In this document: positions 51,082-62,200 of the stretch, piece by piece
Numbering within the stretch: position 1 is the stretch's first letter
Layout of the letters: each line of letters begins with the position of its first letter
Source: Providencia alcalifaciens
GTDB lineage: Bacteria; Pseudomonadota; Gammaproteobacteria; Enterobacterales; Enterobacteriaceae
Direction: 5' to 3'
Assembly (NCBI RefSeq): GCF_915403165.1
Contig: NZ_OU659204.1
Coordinates: 2,418,001 to 2,482,000, forward strand
DNA: 64,000 nucleotides
Notes under the pieces: model-generated
Databases searched by the model: none
Seen by the model: the letters and a program-made list of their open reading frames with translations, nothing else
Told to the model about the DNA's origin: nothing
Program-made: the position numbers and the translations under genes

Positions 51082-52039
51082 CTTTTTTATGTTTAGCGCC
51101 TTTTGCTTTATCTGCACCTTCGGCAGAGTCAGCAAGATCAATTTCCACGTCAACCGTTTCAACAACCAGAGTTGGAGCGGTATTCAGACTTGGTTGATTC
51201 ATTAACATCGCCAGTACATCAGCCAGACGATCACGCATATCTTGACGACGCACGATCATGTCAATTGCCCCTTTTTCCAGCAGGAATTCACTGCGCTGGA
51301 AACCTTGAGGTAGTTTTTCACGAACGGTCTGTTCGATAACACGCGGCCCCGCGAAACCAATCAGCGCTTTAGGCTCGGCAACGTTGATATCACCCAACAT
51401 CGCTAAACTTGCAGAAACACCACCCATGGTAGGGTCAGTCAGTACAGAAATGTACGGTAAGCCACGTTCTTGCATTTTCGCCAGTGCGGCACTGGTTTTC
51501 GCCATTTGCATCAGAGACAGTAACGCTTCTTGCATACGCGCACCACCACTGGATGAGAAGCAAACTAATGGACAATTATCTTCCAAAGCTTGTTCTACGG
51601 CACGGACAAAACGTGCACCCACAACCGATGCCATTGAACCACCCATGAAGGAGAACTCAAACGCCGCCGCAACAACAGGCATCTCTTTGAGCGTACCTTT
51701 CATGACGACGATGGCATCTTTTTCACCCGTCTCTTTCTGGGCTGAGCTAAGTCTGTCTTTGTATTTTTTCGAATCACGGAATTTGAGCATATCTTTTGGC
51801 TCTAATTCACTGCCTAATTCCGTTGTTGAGTTTTCATCAAGGAAAGATTCAAGGCGTTGACGAGCATGAATACGCATGTGGTGGTCACATTTCGGACACA
51901 CTTGCAGATTACGCTCAAGCTCGGCACCATAGAGTACTTGCCCGCAGCTATCGCATTTAGCCCAAACACCTTCAGGGATGTTTGCTTTATGGGATGGGGT
52001 TGAAGTACCTTTTTTTAAAATTTTCTCAATCCAGCTCAT
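51071..52039 (-). CDS. accD: Acetyl-CoA carboxylase carboxyltransferase subunit beta AccD
   Basis: Beta subunit of the carboxyltransferase that makes malonyl-CoA for fatty acids. The 322-residue protein has the N-terminal zinc finger CDSCGQVLY…CPKCDHH (four cysteines at about 29-51), which also lets E. coli AccD bind its own mRNA. The ClpP/crotonase-like domain includes [20 protein letters not shown] near 163-182 and [15 protein letters not shown] near 225. The C-terminus is a lysine/aspartate-rich tail. Likely promoter at 52113-52141. Confidence 0.96.
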   Translation of the reverse strand: MSWIEKILKKGTSTPSHKANIPEGVWAKCDSCGQVLYGAELERNLQVCPKCDHHMRIHARQRLESFLDENSTTELGSELEPKDMLKFRDSKKYKDRLSSAQKETGEKDAIVVMKGTLKEMPVVAAAFEFSFMGGSMASVVGARFVRAVEQALEDNCPLVCFSSSGGARMQEALLSLMQMAKTSAALAKMQERGLPYISVLTDPTMGGVSASLAMLGDINVAEPKALIGFAGPRVIEQTVREKLPQGFQRSEFLLEKGAIDMIVRRQDMRDRLADVLAMLMNQPSLNTAPTLVVETVDVEIDLADSAEGADKAKGAKHKKDDE

Positions 52040-52112
52040 TAATGGACCTTTTCGTCTGATTGCACTCTGACAACACTTCGAACAATACCGCCACTGAATT
52101 TCAGGGTGTGGT

Positions 52113-52141
52113 TATATAAGAAGCATCTATCAGTATGTTAA
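52113..52141 (-). promoter_or_regulatory. Candidate sigma-70 promoter for accD
   Basis: On the minus strand TTAACA (52136-52141) and TATATA (52113-52118) are separated by exactly 17 bp, and the -10 lies 74 bp ahead of the accD ATG. The spacing is ideal and the hexamers partial; called by eye. Confidence 0.4.
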
Positions 52142-52199
52142 TTTTTGCCATTAAACCACAATGATATCTCACTGTAGATAAAAACTTTTTTTAAACCGA

Positions 52200-52907
52200 T
52201 TATTGGTTATCGTTTTTTTGCGTCGCCGCACTATTTGCTTTTGCCACTGCATTTTTTTCTTTTGCAGCAGCTCGACGGTGGCGAATAATTTCAATGACAC
52301 CCGGCAGAATTGAAATAAAGATAATCGCGACTATCAGTAATTTCAAATTCTTTTGTACTATCGGTAAATCACCAAATAAATACCCTGCATAGGTAAAGAG
52401 TAGCACCCATAATAGCGCACCTGTCACATTATAAAAGGCAAAATGACGGTAAGACATTTTACCCATACCCGCAACGAAAGGTGCAAAAGTTCTCACGATA
52501 GGTACAAAACGTGCCAAAATAATCGCTTTTCCGCCATGTTTTTCATAAAACTGATGGGTTTTATCCAAATAGCTACGACGGAAAATTTTTGAATCTGGGT
52601 TTTTAAACAGTTTCTCACCAAAGATACGTCCAATGGTATAGTTCACTGCATCACCAATAATTGCCGCAATAATCATCAACAACACCATAATGTGTACGTT
52701 TAAATCATTACTTGGCAATGCGGCTAAAGCACCAGCAACAAATAATAATGAATCTCCAGGAAGGAAAGGCGTGACCACCAGCCCCGTCTCACAGAATAGG
52801 ATCAGGAATAAAATTCCGTAAACCCAAACACCATATTCGGCGACCAATTCCGCAAGATGCACATCAATATGTAAAATAAAATCAATGATAAAACTGATAA
52901 ACTCCAT
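52200..52907 (-). CDS. dedA: DedA family inner-membrane protein
   Basis: DedA/SNARE-associated family membrane protein of 235 residues. The family is tied to lipid-carrier recycling and proton-dependent membrane homeostasis. Motifs: [20 protein letters not shown] near 39-58, [17 protein letters not shown] near 85, and [20 protein letters not shown] near 128-147 with the conserved arginines. The start [10 protein letters not shown] matches E. coli and has GAGG six bases upstream. The C-terminal tail is rich in Ala, Asn and Lys. Confidence 0.94.
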   Translation of the reverse strand: MEFISFIIDFILHIDVHLAELVAEYGVWVYGILFLILFCETGLVVTPFLPGDSLLFVAGALAALPSNDLNVHIMVLLMIIAAIIGDAVNYTIGRIFGEKLFKNPDSKIFRRSYLDKTHQFYEKHGGKAIILARFVPIVRTFAPFVAGMGKMSYRHFAFYNVTGALLWVLLFTYAGYLFGDLPIVQKNLKLLIVAIIFISILPGVIEIIRHRRAAAKEKNAVAKANSAATQKNDNQ

Positions 52908-52942
52908 GGGGTTCCTCATGTGGAGATTTATATTAACGACCT

Positions 52943-53758
52943 TTAAAGCAGCTCATCCGCGAGAAATAGAGGCCCCATCACATTCTGTGGCAGGTCAAAT
53001 TTTTCAGGATAATCCACGCTCACTAAATACAATCCTTCCGCTTTGGCTGTCGCCGCCGCTTTCGTTCTATCTTTTAATTCTAGAAGATGTGCCATCCAAT
53101 CAATATCTTGATTACCACTGCCTATCTCCAACAAACTGCCAACAATGTTTCTCACCATATGGTGCACAAACGCATTGGCTTTAATATCCACAACCACATA
53201 GTTTCCGTGACGCGTTACATTAACGTGCATCACATTACGCCAAGGGCTTTTTGACTGGCACTGCACTGCTCGGAATGAGGTAAAATCACGCTCACCCAGC
53301 AATGCTTGCGCTGCTTGGTGCATACGTTTTTCATCAAGCGGAAAATGAAAGTGCGTTACACCATTCGATAAAATTGCAGGTCGATAACGGTGGTTAAAAA
53401 TCACATAGCGATATCGACGTGCGGTTGCACTAAAACGCGCATGAAACTCATCATTCACAGGTTTACACCAGCGAACCGCAATATCGTCAGGAAGATGGGT
53501 ATTCGCCCCCATCGTCCATGCTGCCTCTTTGCGGTTGGCTGAAGTTTCAAAATGTACCACCTGCCCAGTTGCATGAACACCTGCATCCGTACGCCCTGCA
53601 CAATTAACGGTGATTGGTGCCGCGGCAATTTTAGACAGGGCAGCCTCAAGGCAGCCCTGTACACTTTTCACTTCTTGCTGACGTTGCCAACCATAATAAC
53701 GGCTACCGTTATACTCAATTCCGAGGGCAATGCGATGCAACTTTGGGGACTCCAACAT
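52943..53758 (-). CDS. truA: tRNA pseudouridine(38-40) synthase TruA
   Basis: Isomerises uridines 38, 39 and 40 in the anticodon stem-loop of many tRNAs. The 271-residue protein has [15 protein letters not shown] near 12-26 and the catalytic aspartate in [19 protein letters not shown] near 54-72. [16 protein letters not shown] near 110 and [17 protein letters not shown] near 200-216 follow. Its ATG shares one base with the usg stop (TAATG). Confidence 0.96.
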   Translation of the reverse strand: MLESPKLHRIALGIEYNGSRYYGWQRQQEVKSVQGCLEAALSKIAAAPITVNCAGRTDAGVHATGQVVHFETSANRKEAAWTMGANTHLPDDIAVRWCKPVNDEFHARFSATARRYRYVIFNHRYRPAILSNGVTHFHFPLDEKRMHQAAQALLGERDFTSFRAVQCQSKSPWRNVMHVNVTRHGNYVVVDIKANAFVHHMVRNIVGSLLEIGSGNQDIDWMAHLLELKDRTKAAATAKAEGLYLVSVDYPEKFDLPQNVMGPLFLADELL

Positions 53759-54768
53759 TAGTAATACAGCTCCTGAGCCAGTTTTTCTGCTGTCTCAACT
53801 GCCATTAGTGCACCACCAAAACGAACGTTATCCGCCACTGACCAGAACTGTAAAATTTCCGGTATACCATAATCGTTACGAATACAGCCGATGCTTAAAA
53901 CGTCATTACCTGATGCGTCAGTCACTTGAGTTGGATAATCACCCACTTCTGAGACCTGAATATCATCAAAACGTTCAAATTCTTCGCTCGCTTCTTCCGC
54001 GCTAACTGGGCGTAATGTTTCTAAGTACACCACTTGGGCATTACCATAAAATACGGGTGACTGAATAAAGCTTACGGAGACTGGCAAACCGTCGTCTTGC
54101 AGCACTTTACGCACTTGCTCAACTAAACGGCGCTCTTGCACAACACTGCCTTCACCATCTGCTAATAATGGCAGCATGTTAAAGGCTAATTGCTTAGCAA
54201 AACGACCTTCTTCCGCAGGGATACCATTCAATAAACGTGCGCTTTGACCCGCTAATTCATCAACGGCTGCTTTACCGTATGCTGACATCGACAGCATATT
54301 GGTCAGTGTAATACGTCCTAATCCAGCCGCATCCATTAACGGTTTGATAGAAGTTAAGAGCTGGCTCACATAACTATCTGCCACCGAAATAATATTGCGA
54401 TTACGATAATCCGCTAATACTTGCGGGTTAACACCCGGTACCACTAACGGTACATCAGGGTCTAACGCAAAAACACCGCTGTTATCAATCACAATGCAAC
54501 CTTCTTGCGCCGCTAATTCCGCATACTGTGCTGCTGCTTCTTCGCCTGCTGCAAAAAAGGCAATTTGCGCCTGCGACCAATCGAAGTCCGCGACATCTTG
54601 CACTTGATAGCTTTTACCGTTGAAGCGAATGCTCTCCCCTGCACTGCGCTCACTGGCTAGTAAATAAAGCTCACCAACGGGAAACTCTCTTTCTTGAAGC
54701 AGGGAAAGAATGCCTTCGCCCACTGCGCCTGTTGCCCCGAGTAATGCAATATTCCAACCTTCTGTCAT
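53758..54768 (-). CDS. usg: Aspartate-semialdehyde dehydrogenase-like protein Usg
   Basis: A paralogue of aspartate-semialdehyde dehydrogenase, 336 residues from the ATG preceded by AGAGGAAAAACC, matching E. coli Usg. The NADP-binding [11 protein letters not shown] is intact. The segment that holds the catalytic Cys in true enzymes reads [17 protein letters not shown] here, with no cysteine, so dehydrogenase activity is unlikely. The role of Usg is unknown. Coupled to truA; follows pdxB by 57 bp. Confidence 0.93.
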   Translation of the reverse strand: MTEGWNIALLGATGAVGEGILSLLQEREFPVGELYLLASERSAGESIRFNGKSYQVQDVADFDWSQAQIAFFAAGEEAAAQYAELAAQEGCIVIDNSGVFALDPDVPLVVPGVNPQVLADYRNRNIISVADSYVSQLLTSIKPLMDAAGLGRITLTNMLSMSAYGKAAVDELAGQSARLLNGIPAEEGRFAKQLAFNMLPLLADGEGSVVQERRLVEQVRKVLQDDGLPVSVSFIQSPVFYGNAQVVYLETLRPVSAEEASEEFERFDDIQVSEVGDYPTQVTDASGNDVLSIGCIRNDYGIPEILQFWSVADNVRFGGALMAVETAEKLAQELYY

Positions 54769-54825
54769 GGTTTTTCCTCTAAAAAAATCAAAGTGAAACA
54801 AGCTGTGCTTAGCCGCTCATTTCAC

Positions 54826-55965
54826 CTAAAAGAATCTGTTATTAAATTTTGCGTTAAAACCTAATTCGCTCAGTAACTGGGCTGTCTCTTGGTTATCGCA
54901 TTGAACTGTTAACGATGACCATTCACGGCGTTCTTGGTAGTGTTTACGTAATTTATCGAACTCACCGGGAATGCCAGCTACTGCACGCAATGATGCATCA
55001 TCACGGCGCACATCATACACGAGATGCACTAATCTTTTGAGCTGGCTTTGCGTTAATTTACCATTGAAATTAATGCAGTCGATATCCGGTTTCGGTAACA
55101 GCGATGCCAGAGACACATTCGCAGGCTTACCTAGGAATTCGCAATAAGCTTCAAAGACTTGGGTTGTACCTCGCGCTTTACCTTCTAAAGTATAGCCTGC
55201 AATATGCGGCGTACCGATATCCACATACGCCAGCAATTCTGTATCCAGATCAGGCTCAGGCTCCCACACATCCAATACCACACTCAGCGGCTTACCTTGT
55301 TCAAGCAACTGTAATAGCGCTTGGTTATCAACTACTTCACCACGGCTCGCATTCACCAAAATGGTACCATCGTGTAGATTTGCTAGTCGAGACGCATCCA
55401 TTAAGTGGAAAGTAGAATATTCGCCTTCCATGTTGAGCGGCGTATGGAAGGTTAAAATATCAGACTGCTCCAGTAGCGAATCGAATGGAACAAAAACTTC
55501 TTGGTCGCCTTTATCTGCTCGAGGAGGGTCACATAATACGGTATTTACGCCCCACGCTTGCAGACGTTTATACAAGCGCCCTCCCACATTACCAACACCC
55601 ACTATCCCAACGGTTTTATCGCGCAAATCAAAGTTATCGCGTTCCGCCAGCATCAATAATGCAGAAAAAACATACTCAACGACAGCAATGGCATTGCACC
55701 CCGGCGCTGAAGAGAATCCAATATTGGCTTCGGCAAGCCACTGGGTATCAACGTGGTCAAACCCTGCTGTTGCCGTGCCGACGAATTTTACTGGCGTATT
55801 GCTCAGTAATGATTTATTCACTTTGGTAATTGAGCGCACCATTAATGCATCTGCATCAGTCAGTTCCTGTTCTGGCACTGGACGCCCAGGTACTGCTTTA
55901 ACCTCGCCTAGCTCACTAAATAGTGTTTGAGCATATGGCATGTTTTCATCAACCAAAATTTTCAC
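54826..55965 (-). CDS. pdxB: Erythronate-4-phosphate dehydrogenase PdxB
   Basis: D-2-hydroxyacid dehydrogenase that oxidises 4-phosphoerythronate in pyridoxal-phosphate synthesis. The 379-residue protein has the NAD-binding [17 protein letters not shown] near 119-135, the catalytic arginine in [16 protein letters not shown] near 204, and the glutamate and histidine near [10 protein letters not shown] and [17 protein letters not shown]. It heads the pdxB-usg-truA-dedA-accD-folC-dedD chain. The flk gene that faces pdxB in E. coli is absent. Confidence 0.96.
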   Translation of the reverse strand: MKILVDENMPYAQTLFSELGEVKAVPGRPVPEQELTDADALMVRSITKVNKSLLSNTPVKFVGTATAGFDHVDTQWLAEANIGFSSAPGCNAIAVVEYVFSALLMLAERDNFDLRDKTVGIVGVGNVGGRLYKRLQAWGVNTVLCDPPRADKGDQEVFVPFDSLLEQSDILTFHTPLNMEGEYSTFHLMDASRLANLHDGTILVNASRGEVVDNQALLQLLEQGKPLSVVLDVWEPEPDLDTELLAYVDIGTPHIAGYTLEGKARGTTQVFEAYCEFLGKPANVSLASLLPKPDIDCINFNGKLTQSQLKRLVHLVYDVRRDDASLRAVAGIPGEFDKLRKHYQERREWSSLTVQCDNQETAQLLSELGFNAKFNNRFF

Positions 55966-56231
55966 GGAATTCGTCCCAATAGAATGTGTGTCATGCCCGA
56001 TTTGGCTGCCACACTATACTCCAAATCGTCGATAGGCTGAATCATTTACATGACAATGCTTTTAGTTGAAATTGATAGGCTATTCGGCGACATTTAATTT
56101 TTCTTTTTATTAAACAAACTTACAGATGAGTCTGACTACCTATTCCCAAAGATTTCATGTTTAATCAGCAAAACTACATTAAAAGTTATTCATTTTTCAG
56201 GAAGGCATTTATTTTGAAAGGCATATTGATT

Positions 56232-57095
56232 GTGAAAAAGGTATTACTGTCGCTACCCCTAATGTGCTCGTTTTATGCCTATGCTGGCGAGCAAAATTGC
56301 TCGGCGGACACCATTGCCATCAACAACTTTAATAATTTCATCTTTGCTCAAGAGCGCCCATTTAACGATTCGTTAAAAGAGATGAATGCACACACCGCCA
56401 GCCAAGATGATTACATCAACAACACGGTTCAAACGAAGTTTGATGATTGTGGAGCCTTAATCGAGTTAACCGGCCATGAAGTTATCAAATTCAGTATCCA
56501 CGACACAGTGACAGTCAAATCCATTGATATGAGCATGAAAAAAAATGGTAACGGATGGGACTATAAATCAGCATTTAAACTGTCTGTAATTAATCAAGAT
56601 AATGTTGAAAAAACCATCTTGCAGCAAAAAATGACTGGGAAGTTTCTCACTGATCATAATGGAAAAATAACCGAAGCCAAAGATTCTTCTTATACGACAA
56701 CTCTCGACAAAGAGCGCATGCTAACAAGAGCAGTAACTCGTTTTTTAACTGATGATATGGGTCGATTATCTGAATCCAACCGAGTCAGTACACTCGAAAA
56801 TGATAGTGTGAAAACAGCCTTTCACTATGATGCGAAAAATCGCTTAATTCGCATGCAGTCTGACTCAACCGTTGAAGAGTTTACCTATGGTGATGATGAC
56901 AGAATGTTAACCAACAAAACCATTGAAGAATTTTTTACCACCGAAACAACCGTGACGACCTGTAAAAGCTGGAATACGTTCGGAAGATGCACCGATGCGG
57001 AACAAACTATAACCACGTTAATTAAAGATGAACACGGCGGAAAAGATAGCGTGTACAACTACCACGCTAATATCAAATACGATTATATATATTAA
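56232..57095 (+). CDS. YnfC-like (UPF0257) secreted protein without a lipobox
   Basis: From a GTG with AAAGG upstream it reads as a clean Sec signal peptide, MKKVLLSLPLMCSFYAYA, then GEQNC: 287 residues in all; longer starts at 56157 (ATG) or TTG codons would give a poorer signal. The mature protein follows E. coli YnfC in outline: NNFNNFIFAQERPFND near the start, a CGALIEL segment, a region resembling RHS-like YD motifs (FHYDAKNRLIRMQSD), and a C-terminal TTCKSWNTFGRCTDAEQTIT ending IKYDYIY. E. coli YnfC is a lipoprotein; here no Cys follows the cleavage site. Function unknown. It converges on the AraC-type gene. Confidence 0.65.
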   Translation: MKKVLLSLPLMCSFYAYAGEQNCSADTIAINNFNNFIFAQERPFNDSLKEMNAHTASQDDYINNTVQTKFDDCGALIELTGHEVIKFSIHDTVTVKSIDMSMKKNGNGWDYKSAFKLSVINQDNVEKTILQQKMTGKFLTDHNGKITEAKDSSYTTTLDKERMLTRAVTRFLTDDMGRLSESNRVSTLENDSVKTAFHYDAKNRLIRMQSDSTVEEFTYGDDDRMLTNKTIEEFFTTETTVTTCKSWNTFGRCTDAEQTITTLIKDEHGGKDSVYNYHANIKYDYIY

Positions 57096-57106
57096 TTTTT
57101 CCGCTG

Positions 57107-57904
57107 CTATGGGGTCAGCTCTTTCATACGAAACCGGTCAGGAGTGACCCCTGAAATTTGCTGGAACATCGCAATAAATGCAGATGCCGAGCTATACCCC
57201 ACATCCAAGGCAACTTCATGAACACTTTTACCTTTGTCCAATCCTGCCACCGCATGTAAGTAACGCAGTCGCTGCCGCCACTCGCTGAATGACATGCCCA
57301 ATTCTTGTTGGCAACGGCGAGACAACGTGCGCTCCGAGGTATAAGCCCGTTTTGCCCACTGGGCGAGCGTTGTATTATCCGCAGGATCTTGCTGTAATTC
57401 CGCTAAAATAGGCGCTAACAATTTATCTTTGCTGGTGGGTAAATAGGTATCTTGGCACGGAGAAATAGCAAACTGGTCAATCAATACCTCACCCAAACGA
57501 ATGTCCTGCTCAGTTTCGGGCTGCACAATCCCCCGTTGATACATATCCGTCATAATCGTGTGGAATATGGGGCTTAATCGCACAACACATGCCTTACTGG
57601 CAAGCAGTGGCGTATAGGCTTGGGCAAAATCAATAATACGAAATTTAACACTCTGCTTATTAAAACTCGCATGTTGGGTATTGGCAGGGATCCAGATGCA
57701 AAACTCTGGCGGTGCCATATAATGCTTGCCTTCCACTTCCATTTCCATAATCCCGCAGACCACATACAGCAATTGACCAAAGGCATGGGAATGGGATTTG
57801 TACTCGGTTTGCTGGTTGATCTGCTCATGACGCAAAGCAATAAATTCAGGCTCAATAATATTGCATTCGTTAATTTGTAGAACATCACTTTTTAAATTAT
57901 TCAT
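57107..57904 (-). CDS. AraC-family transcriptional regulator, NimR-like
   Basis: A 265-residue regulator with an N-terminal cupin (HSHAFGQLLYVVCGIMEMEV near 38-57, CIWIPANTQHASF near 68) and a C-terminal double HTH (LAQWAKRAYTSERTLSRRCQ near 177, VHEVALDVGYSSASAFIAMF near 223-242, then ISGVTPDRFR). It is divergent from an EamA-type exporter, and TGTCTGAA-type repeats occupy the 98 bp between them. The pairing recalls E. coli NimR/NimT, where the regulator controls the exporter. The ligand is unknown. Confidence 0.85.
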   Translation of the reverse strand: MNNLKSDVLQINECNIIEPEFIALRHEQINQQTEYKSHSHAFGQLLYVVCGIMEMEVEGKHYMAPPEFCIWIPANTQHASFNKQSVKFRIIDFAQAYTPLLASKACVVRLSPIFHTIMTDMYQRGIVQPETEQDIRLGEVLIDQFAISPCQDTYLPTSKDKLLAPILAELQQDPADNTTLAQWAKRAYTSERTLSRRCQQELGMSFSEWRQRLRYLHAVAGLDKGKSVHEVALDVGYSSASAFIAMFQQISGVTPDRFRMKELTP

Positions 57905-57908
57905 AGGC

Positions 57909-57963
57909 TGTCTGAAAAACGTTATCGATTGTCTGAATATCAGTATATATAATATTTCGGACA
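57909..57963. promoter_or_regulatory. Operator-like repeats and -10 between the AraC-type regulator and exporter
   Basis: TGTCTGAA occurs at 57909-57916 and 57930-57937, and an inverted TTCGGACA at 57956-57963. A consensus TATAAT (57948-57953) lies between the second and third units, reading towards the exporter ATG at 58003. Binding of the adjacent regulator is a reasonable inference. Confidence 0.55.
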
Positions 57964-58002
57964 GATGTATACTCCTGTGACTGATTAGGGAGAACGTTGT
58001 TA

Positions 58003-58923
58003 ATGAAATATTTCCTGTTTCCGCTGACCGCGGTTTTATTATGGTCCATAAATGCCATCGTCAACAAAGCCGCTGCAACGGCGATTGACCCTGCTGCCAT
58101 TTCGTTTTATCGCTGGGCTCTGGCATTTTTAGTCATGACCCCATTTGTTCTGCGCTCGGTACTGCGCCATGCCAAAGTGGTTAAGCAACATTGGTGGCAG
58201 CTGGCCATCTTAGGTGCTTTGGGGATGATGCTGTATCAAAGTTTAGCTTACTATGCCGCACATACAGTTAGCGCGACGTTTATGGGTGTTATGAACTCAT
58301 TTATTCCGCTATTAACTGTGGTAATTAGTATTTTTGTTCTGAGGGTGATCCCAACCGTTGGGATCGTTGTGGGCTCCATGCTGTCTCTATTTGGATTAGC
58401 TTGGTTAGTTAGCCAAGGAAACCCCGGTTCATTACTGGATAATGGATTGGGCCAAGGCGAATTGCTGATGATCGTCGCTTCCGCCGCTTATGCACTGTAC
58501 GGTGTATTGACCAAACGTTGGTCGATTCAGCTTTCCAGCTGGGATTCTCTGTATGTTCAGGTATTTTTTGGGGTTTTATTATTAATTCCAAACTTCTTGA
58601 TGGCAGATGATGTGAGCCTTAACCGCGATAATATCGGGTTAGTTTTATTCGCAGGGATTGCCGCATCGATTCTGGCTCCAGCAATGTGGATCCAAGGCGT
58701 CCTTCGTTTAGGTGCCAATACCACCTCTATCTTTATGAACCTTGCTCCGGTATTTACTGCCGTTATCGCGGTATTCACTCTTGGAGAAGAGTTAAAGAGT
58801 TACCACTTAATTGGGGGCGGCATCGTGTTACTCGGTGTGATGTTAGCCCAACAGCTGCGCACTCCGCTCACTCAGCTATTTTCCCGCAAGAAAAAAGCGC
58901 TAGAAGAAGATACTTGTCAGTAA
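58003..58923 (+). CDS. EamA/DMT-superfamily exporter
   Basis: A 306-residue inner-membrane protein with ten predicted helices in two EamA repeats (about 5-135 and 150-290), such as AISFYRWALAFLVMTPFVLR and a second repeat with ANTTSIFMNLAPVFTAVIAV. The ATG is preceded by AGGGAG; a TTG two codons earlier is possible. It ends in a charged cytoplasmic tail (SRKKKALEEDTCQ). Substrate unknown. Regulation by the divergent AraC-type gene is likely from the shared repeats. Confidence 0.85.
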   Translation: MKYFLFPLTAVLLWSINAIVNKAAATAIDPAAISFYRWALAFLVMTPFVLRSVLRHAKVVKQHWWQLAILGALGMMLYQSLAYYAAHTVSATFMGVMNSFIPLLTVVISIFVLRVIPTVGIVVGSMLSLFGLAWLVSQGNPGSLLDNGLGQGELLMIVASAAYALYGVLTKRWSIQLSSWDSLYVQVFFGVLLLIPNFLMADDVSLNRDNIGLVLFAGIAASILAPAMWIQGVLRLGANTTSIFMNLAPVFTAVIAVFTLGEELKSYHLIGGGIVLLGVMLAQQLRTPLTQLFSRKKKALEEDTCQ

Positions 58924-58978
58924 TTGATTCACTGTCATTTATTACTAAAAACAATAATGCAATGTCGTATATTCATCC

Positions 58979-59001
58979 GCCCCACGTTGTGGGGCTTTTT
59001 T
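58979..59001 (+). terminator. Intrinsic terminator of the exporter gene
   Basis: Stem GCCCCAC/GTGGGGC (58979-58985 with 58989-58995) followed by six T residues. Strong and correctly placed 56 bp past the stop. Confidence 0.92.
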
Positions 59002-59252
59002 ATCCGCATTGGTTTTATCTATATTGGTTTTATTTGCATTAGCATCAATCACATACCCACTCTTTAAATTCGCCCCTCCACTTAAGCCAAATAATCAGGC
59101 GGAATCTGATTGCATCTTATTTATATCTCCTTAGACTCAGCTAGATATCCACTTATTTTATAAGGTTTTTATGTAGCCATGACGTATTTGTTCGATATGC
59201 CTATAACGATTATGGGATATCACAAAATACATACCCATTGAGACAAATAACG
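59002..59252. other. Upstream region of the Sel1-repeat gene
   Basis: About 250 bp without a gene. It contains a short repeat of TTGGTTTTAT near 59009-59032 and an inverted repeat AATCAG/CTGATT at 59093-59098 and 59106-59111. The promoter of the Sel1 gene should be here, but no hexamer pair is convincing. Confidence 0.4.
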
Positions 59253-62200
59253 ATGACTAAACAACTGAAAATAGGCCTTTTTATAATTTTAGTAATTACC
59301 ATTTCAATTGGTATTTACTTTGCAAATTTCTCCAGCAAGTCCAATCCAGCACAAGCTGGTTACGATTTATATCAACAAGGCGAAACTGAAGCCGCTTTTA
59401 CGCTATTTCAAAATAACGCAGAGAGCGACTCTCAATCTGCTTATGCATTAGCCATGATGTATAAAGACGGCATTGGAACACAGCCAGATGACAAAAAAGC
59501 CCAATATTGGTTGGAAAAATCTGCCTCACAGAGCAACAAAAGTGCACTCTATAATCTTGGTTTTTATCGTTATAACCAGAAACTCGAGGGGACTTCTGAC
59601 GACCCGTATGGTTTAGTCTCGTTAACAAAATCTGCAGATCTGGGTGTACCAGAAGCCCAAATTATGGTCGGTGGTATTTACATTGCAGATGAGAGTGAAA
59701 AAATCCCACAAAACATTGAGTTAGCTCGTCAATATTTTACACTTGCCGCAAAGCAAGGATCACAATTCGCGCAATTTGCCCTTGGCTATATCGCCTATGA
59801 TTTTGACAACGATAATAAAAAAGCAGTCGAAATATTAACCCCTCTTGCAAGTAAAAGTTTTCCATTACCAGCCATGTTGCTCGCAGAAATTTATGCAGAG
59901 GGAGGGAATGGTGTCACACCGAATAAATTTTTTGCTGAAAAATATGAAAAAATGTCAATGGCATCAGCCTTAGACTTTATTTCAGATGCAAATGAATTTG
60001 AGCCAGCTCCACTGCCTATTTATGGTTCTCAGACACCAGAAGAAAAGCAAAAAATCATTGAAAATTTAGACAATAGAGCTCGTCAAGGCGATGAGGTCGC
60101 CATTTATATTTTGTATCAAAAATATATGGCTGGTGACGGTGTCAGAAAAAATAAGAATATTGCATCGGCGTATTTGCGTCCTTTAATACAAAAACGTTCC
60201 CCCAAGGCTTTATACTTAAATTATCTTACTGATAGAAATAATACCGATGATTTAATCGAAGCCGCTGAACATAAATACCCAGATGCGATGTATCAAGCAT
60301 ACCAAATATATTCGGGGAATACCTTTGACAATAATATCGACCGTAATGACACGCTCGCCAATCAATATCTCGAAGGTGCTGCTGACTCAGGTCATCATGA
60401 TGCTCTAGTGAGGATCATTGAAAAGTCAATCAACAGTTACCAGTTTCCAAATCGTCAGTTAGTTGATTTGATAACGAAATACACACCAATATTAATGGAG
60501 AAATACCCTAACTCGCCGGAAGCCATTATTGTTGCTAGCCAAGTATATAGCGAAGAAAATAGCCCATTATATTCGCCAGAAAAAGCATTTTCTGCGCTAG
60601 AGAAGTCTAATGAACTTTCCCCTAGCTATGATGTTCAAATTCAATTAGCTCGTTATTATATTCAAGGTTTTGGTACAAAAACAGATTTAGAAAAAGCGGT
60701 TAATATACTCAAATCCAATTTAGATGGCCAAGGCCGCCCTTCAGCTGCCGACCGTTTATTAGTTCAACTCTATTATCATACTGATATTCAAGCGTATATA
60801 GATGAAAAAACGATCATTGATATTTTGAAAAATGACATTATAGAAAGAGAAAATTACACATTAGCCCATTTCTATGCCAATTATTTATTACAAGAGAACC
60901 CAGAAAAGAATAGTCAGCTTGCATTCGAGCTATTCGAAAAATCGATTGAGTATACCCAGAATGCTCGAATTTACTATGCCGCCGCATTATTAAAATATAA
61001 GCCTGAACAAACCGATCTTGCCGTTGCACTTATTGTCGGCTTGCTCTCTTCCGAAAGTAATATGGCGGAACTGACCCCTAAAGAAAAAGATACCGCTAAT
61101 GATATTCTTCTCAGTATTGCCTTACAAACAATTGAAACTAAACGCTTACTGGTAAATTTAGCGCTATTTGACCTCAACCCGAAGGCCCTCGCACTCGTAG
61201 AGCCACTCGTCGGTAATGATGCGGATATTACCTACTTGTATGGCATGACAAAGCTCTCTCAATTAGACAATGTAAATCGTTTAAGCGACGACGAATTAAA
61301 ACCCTATTATGACACGCTTCTCAATGCGGCTGAATTAGGCAGTTCATCCGCTTATTTATATATCGCTCAAAATCTTGATGCCGTTAATTACTATAATGAT
61401 AGAACCGCCTATTATAAAAACCGATTCCAACAAATCACTGGCCTCATACCAAAAGACCTAATTCCCACCTATAAGAAATGCGCAGAATTAGGCAATAACC
61501 GATGCTTATATGAATTAGGTGAAATTTATCAAGAGGGGAAATATGGAGAAAATTCTAACTATGATATTGCATTGGAATATTATGGAAAAATATCAGACCC
61601 CGATTTTAGTTTTTTAAAATCACGTAAAAAAGAGATTGAAAAAGCAAAAGCCAGTTTTATTCAGATTCAAAATGATGCGAATAACAATGACCCTGAAGCA
61701 TTACGCATACTCGCTAATGCCTATAAATTTGGTAATTATGGGCAAAAAATTGATGAGAAAAAATGGCTTAACTATTTAACTATGAGTGCAAAGTTCAATA
61801 ATAAGCAAGCCTTAAACGACTTAATCGATTATTACAGTCAAGACGAGTTTATTGATGCAAATAAAACCAAGATATTGGCTTACTATGACCAACTCACCGA
61901 GTTAGGCGACCAAAGTTATACCCGAGAATTAGCGCATCAATATTTAAAGGGTAGTCGCCTTGTTGAATCTGACCGCCAAAAAGCTCGTGAATATTATATT
62001 AAGTCCGGGAGTTGGGGCGATCAGTATCTTCGATACATGAACACATATGACCTTGGCATGAAAATGTTAAATGAAAGCCCATCGGCGAAATTCAATGTCG
62101 GGGATGCTTATTTATATGGTAATGGCGTAAAACAAGATACCAATGAAGCGATTAAATACTTAAAACAAGCCAGTGATGAAGGCAATAATTTAGCCATACA

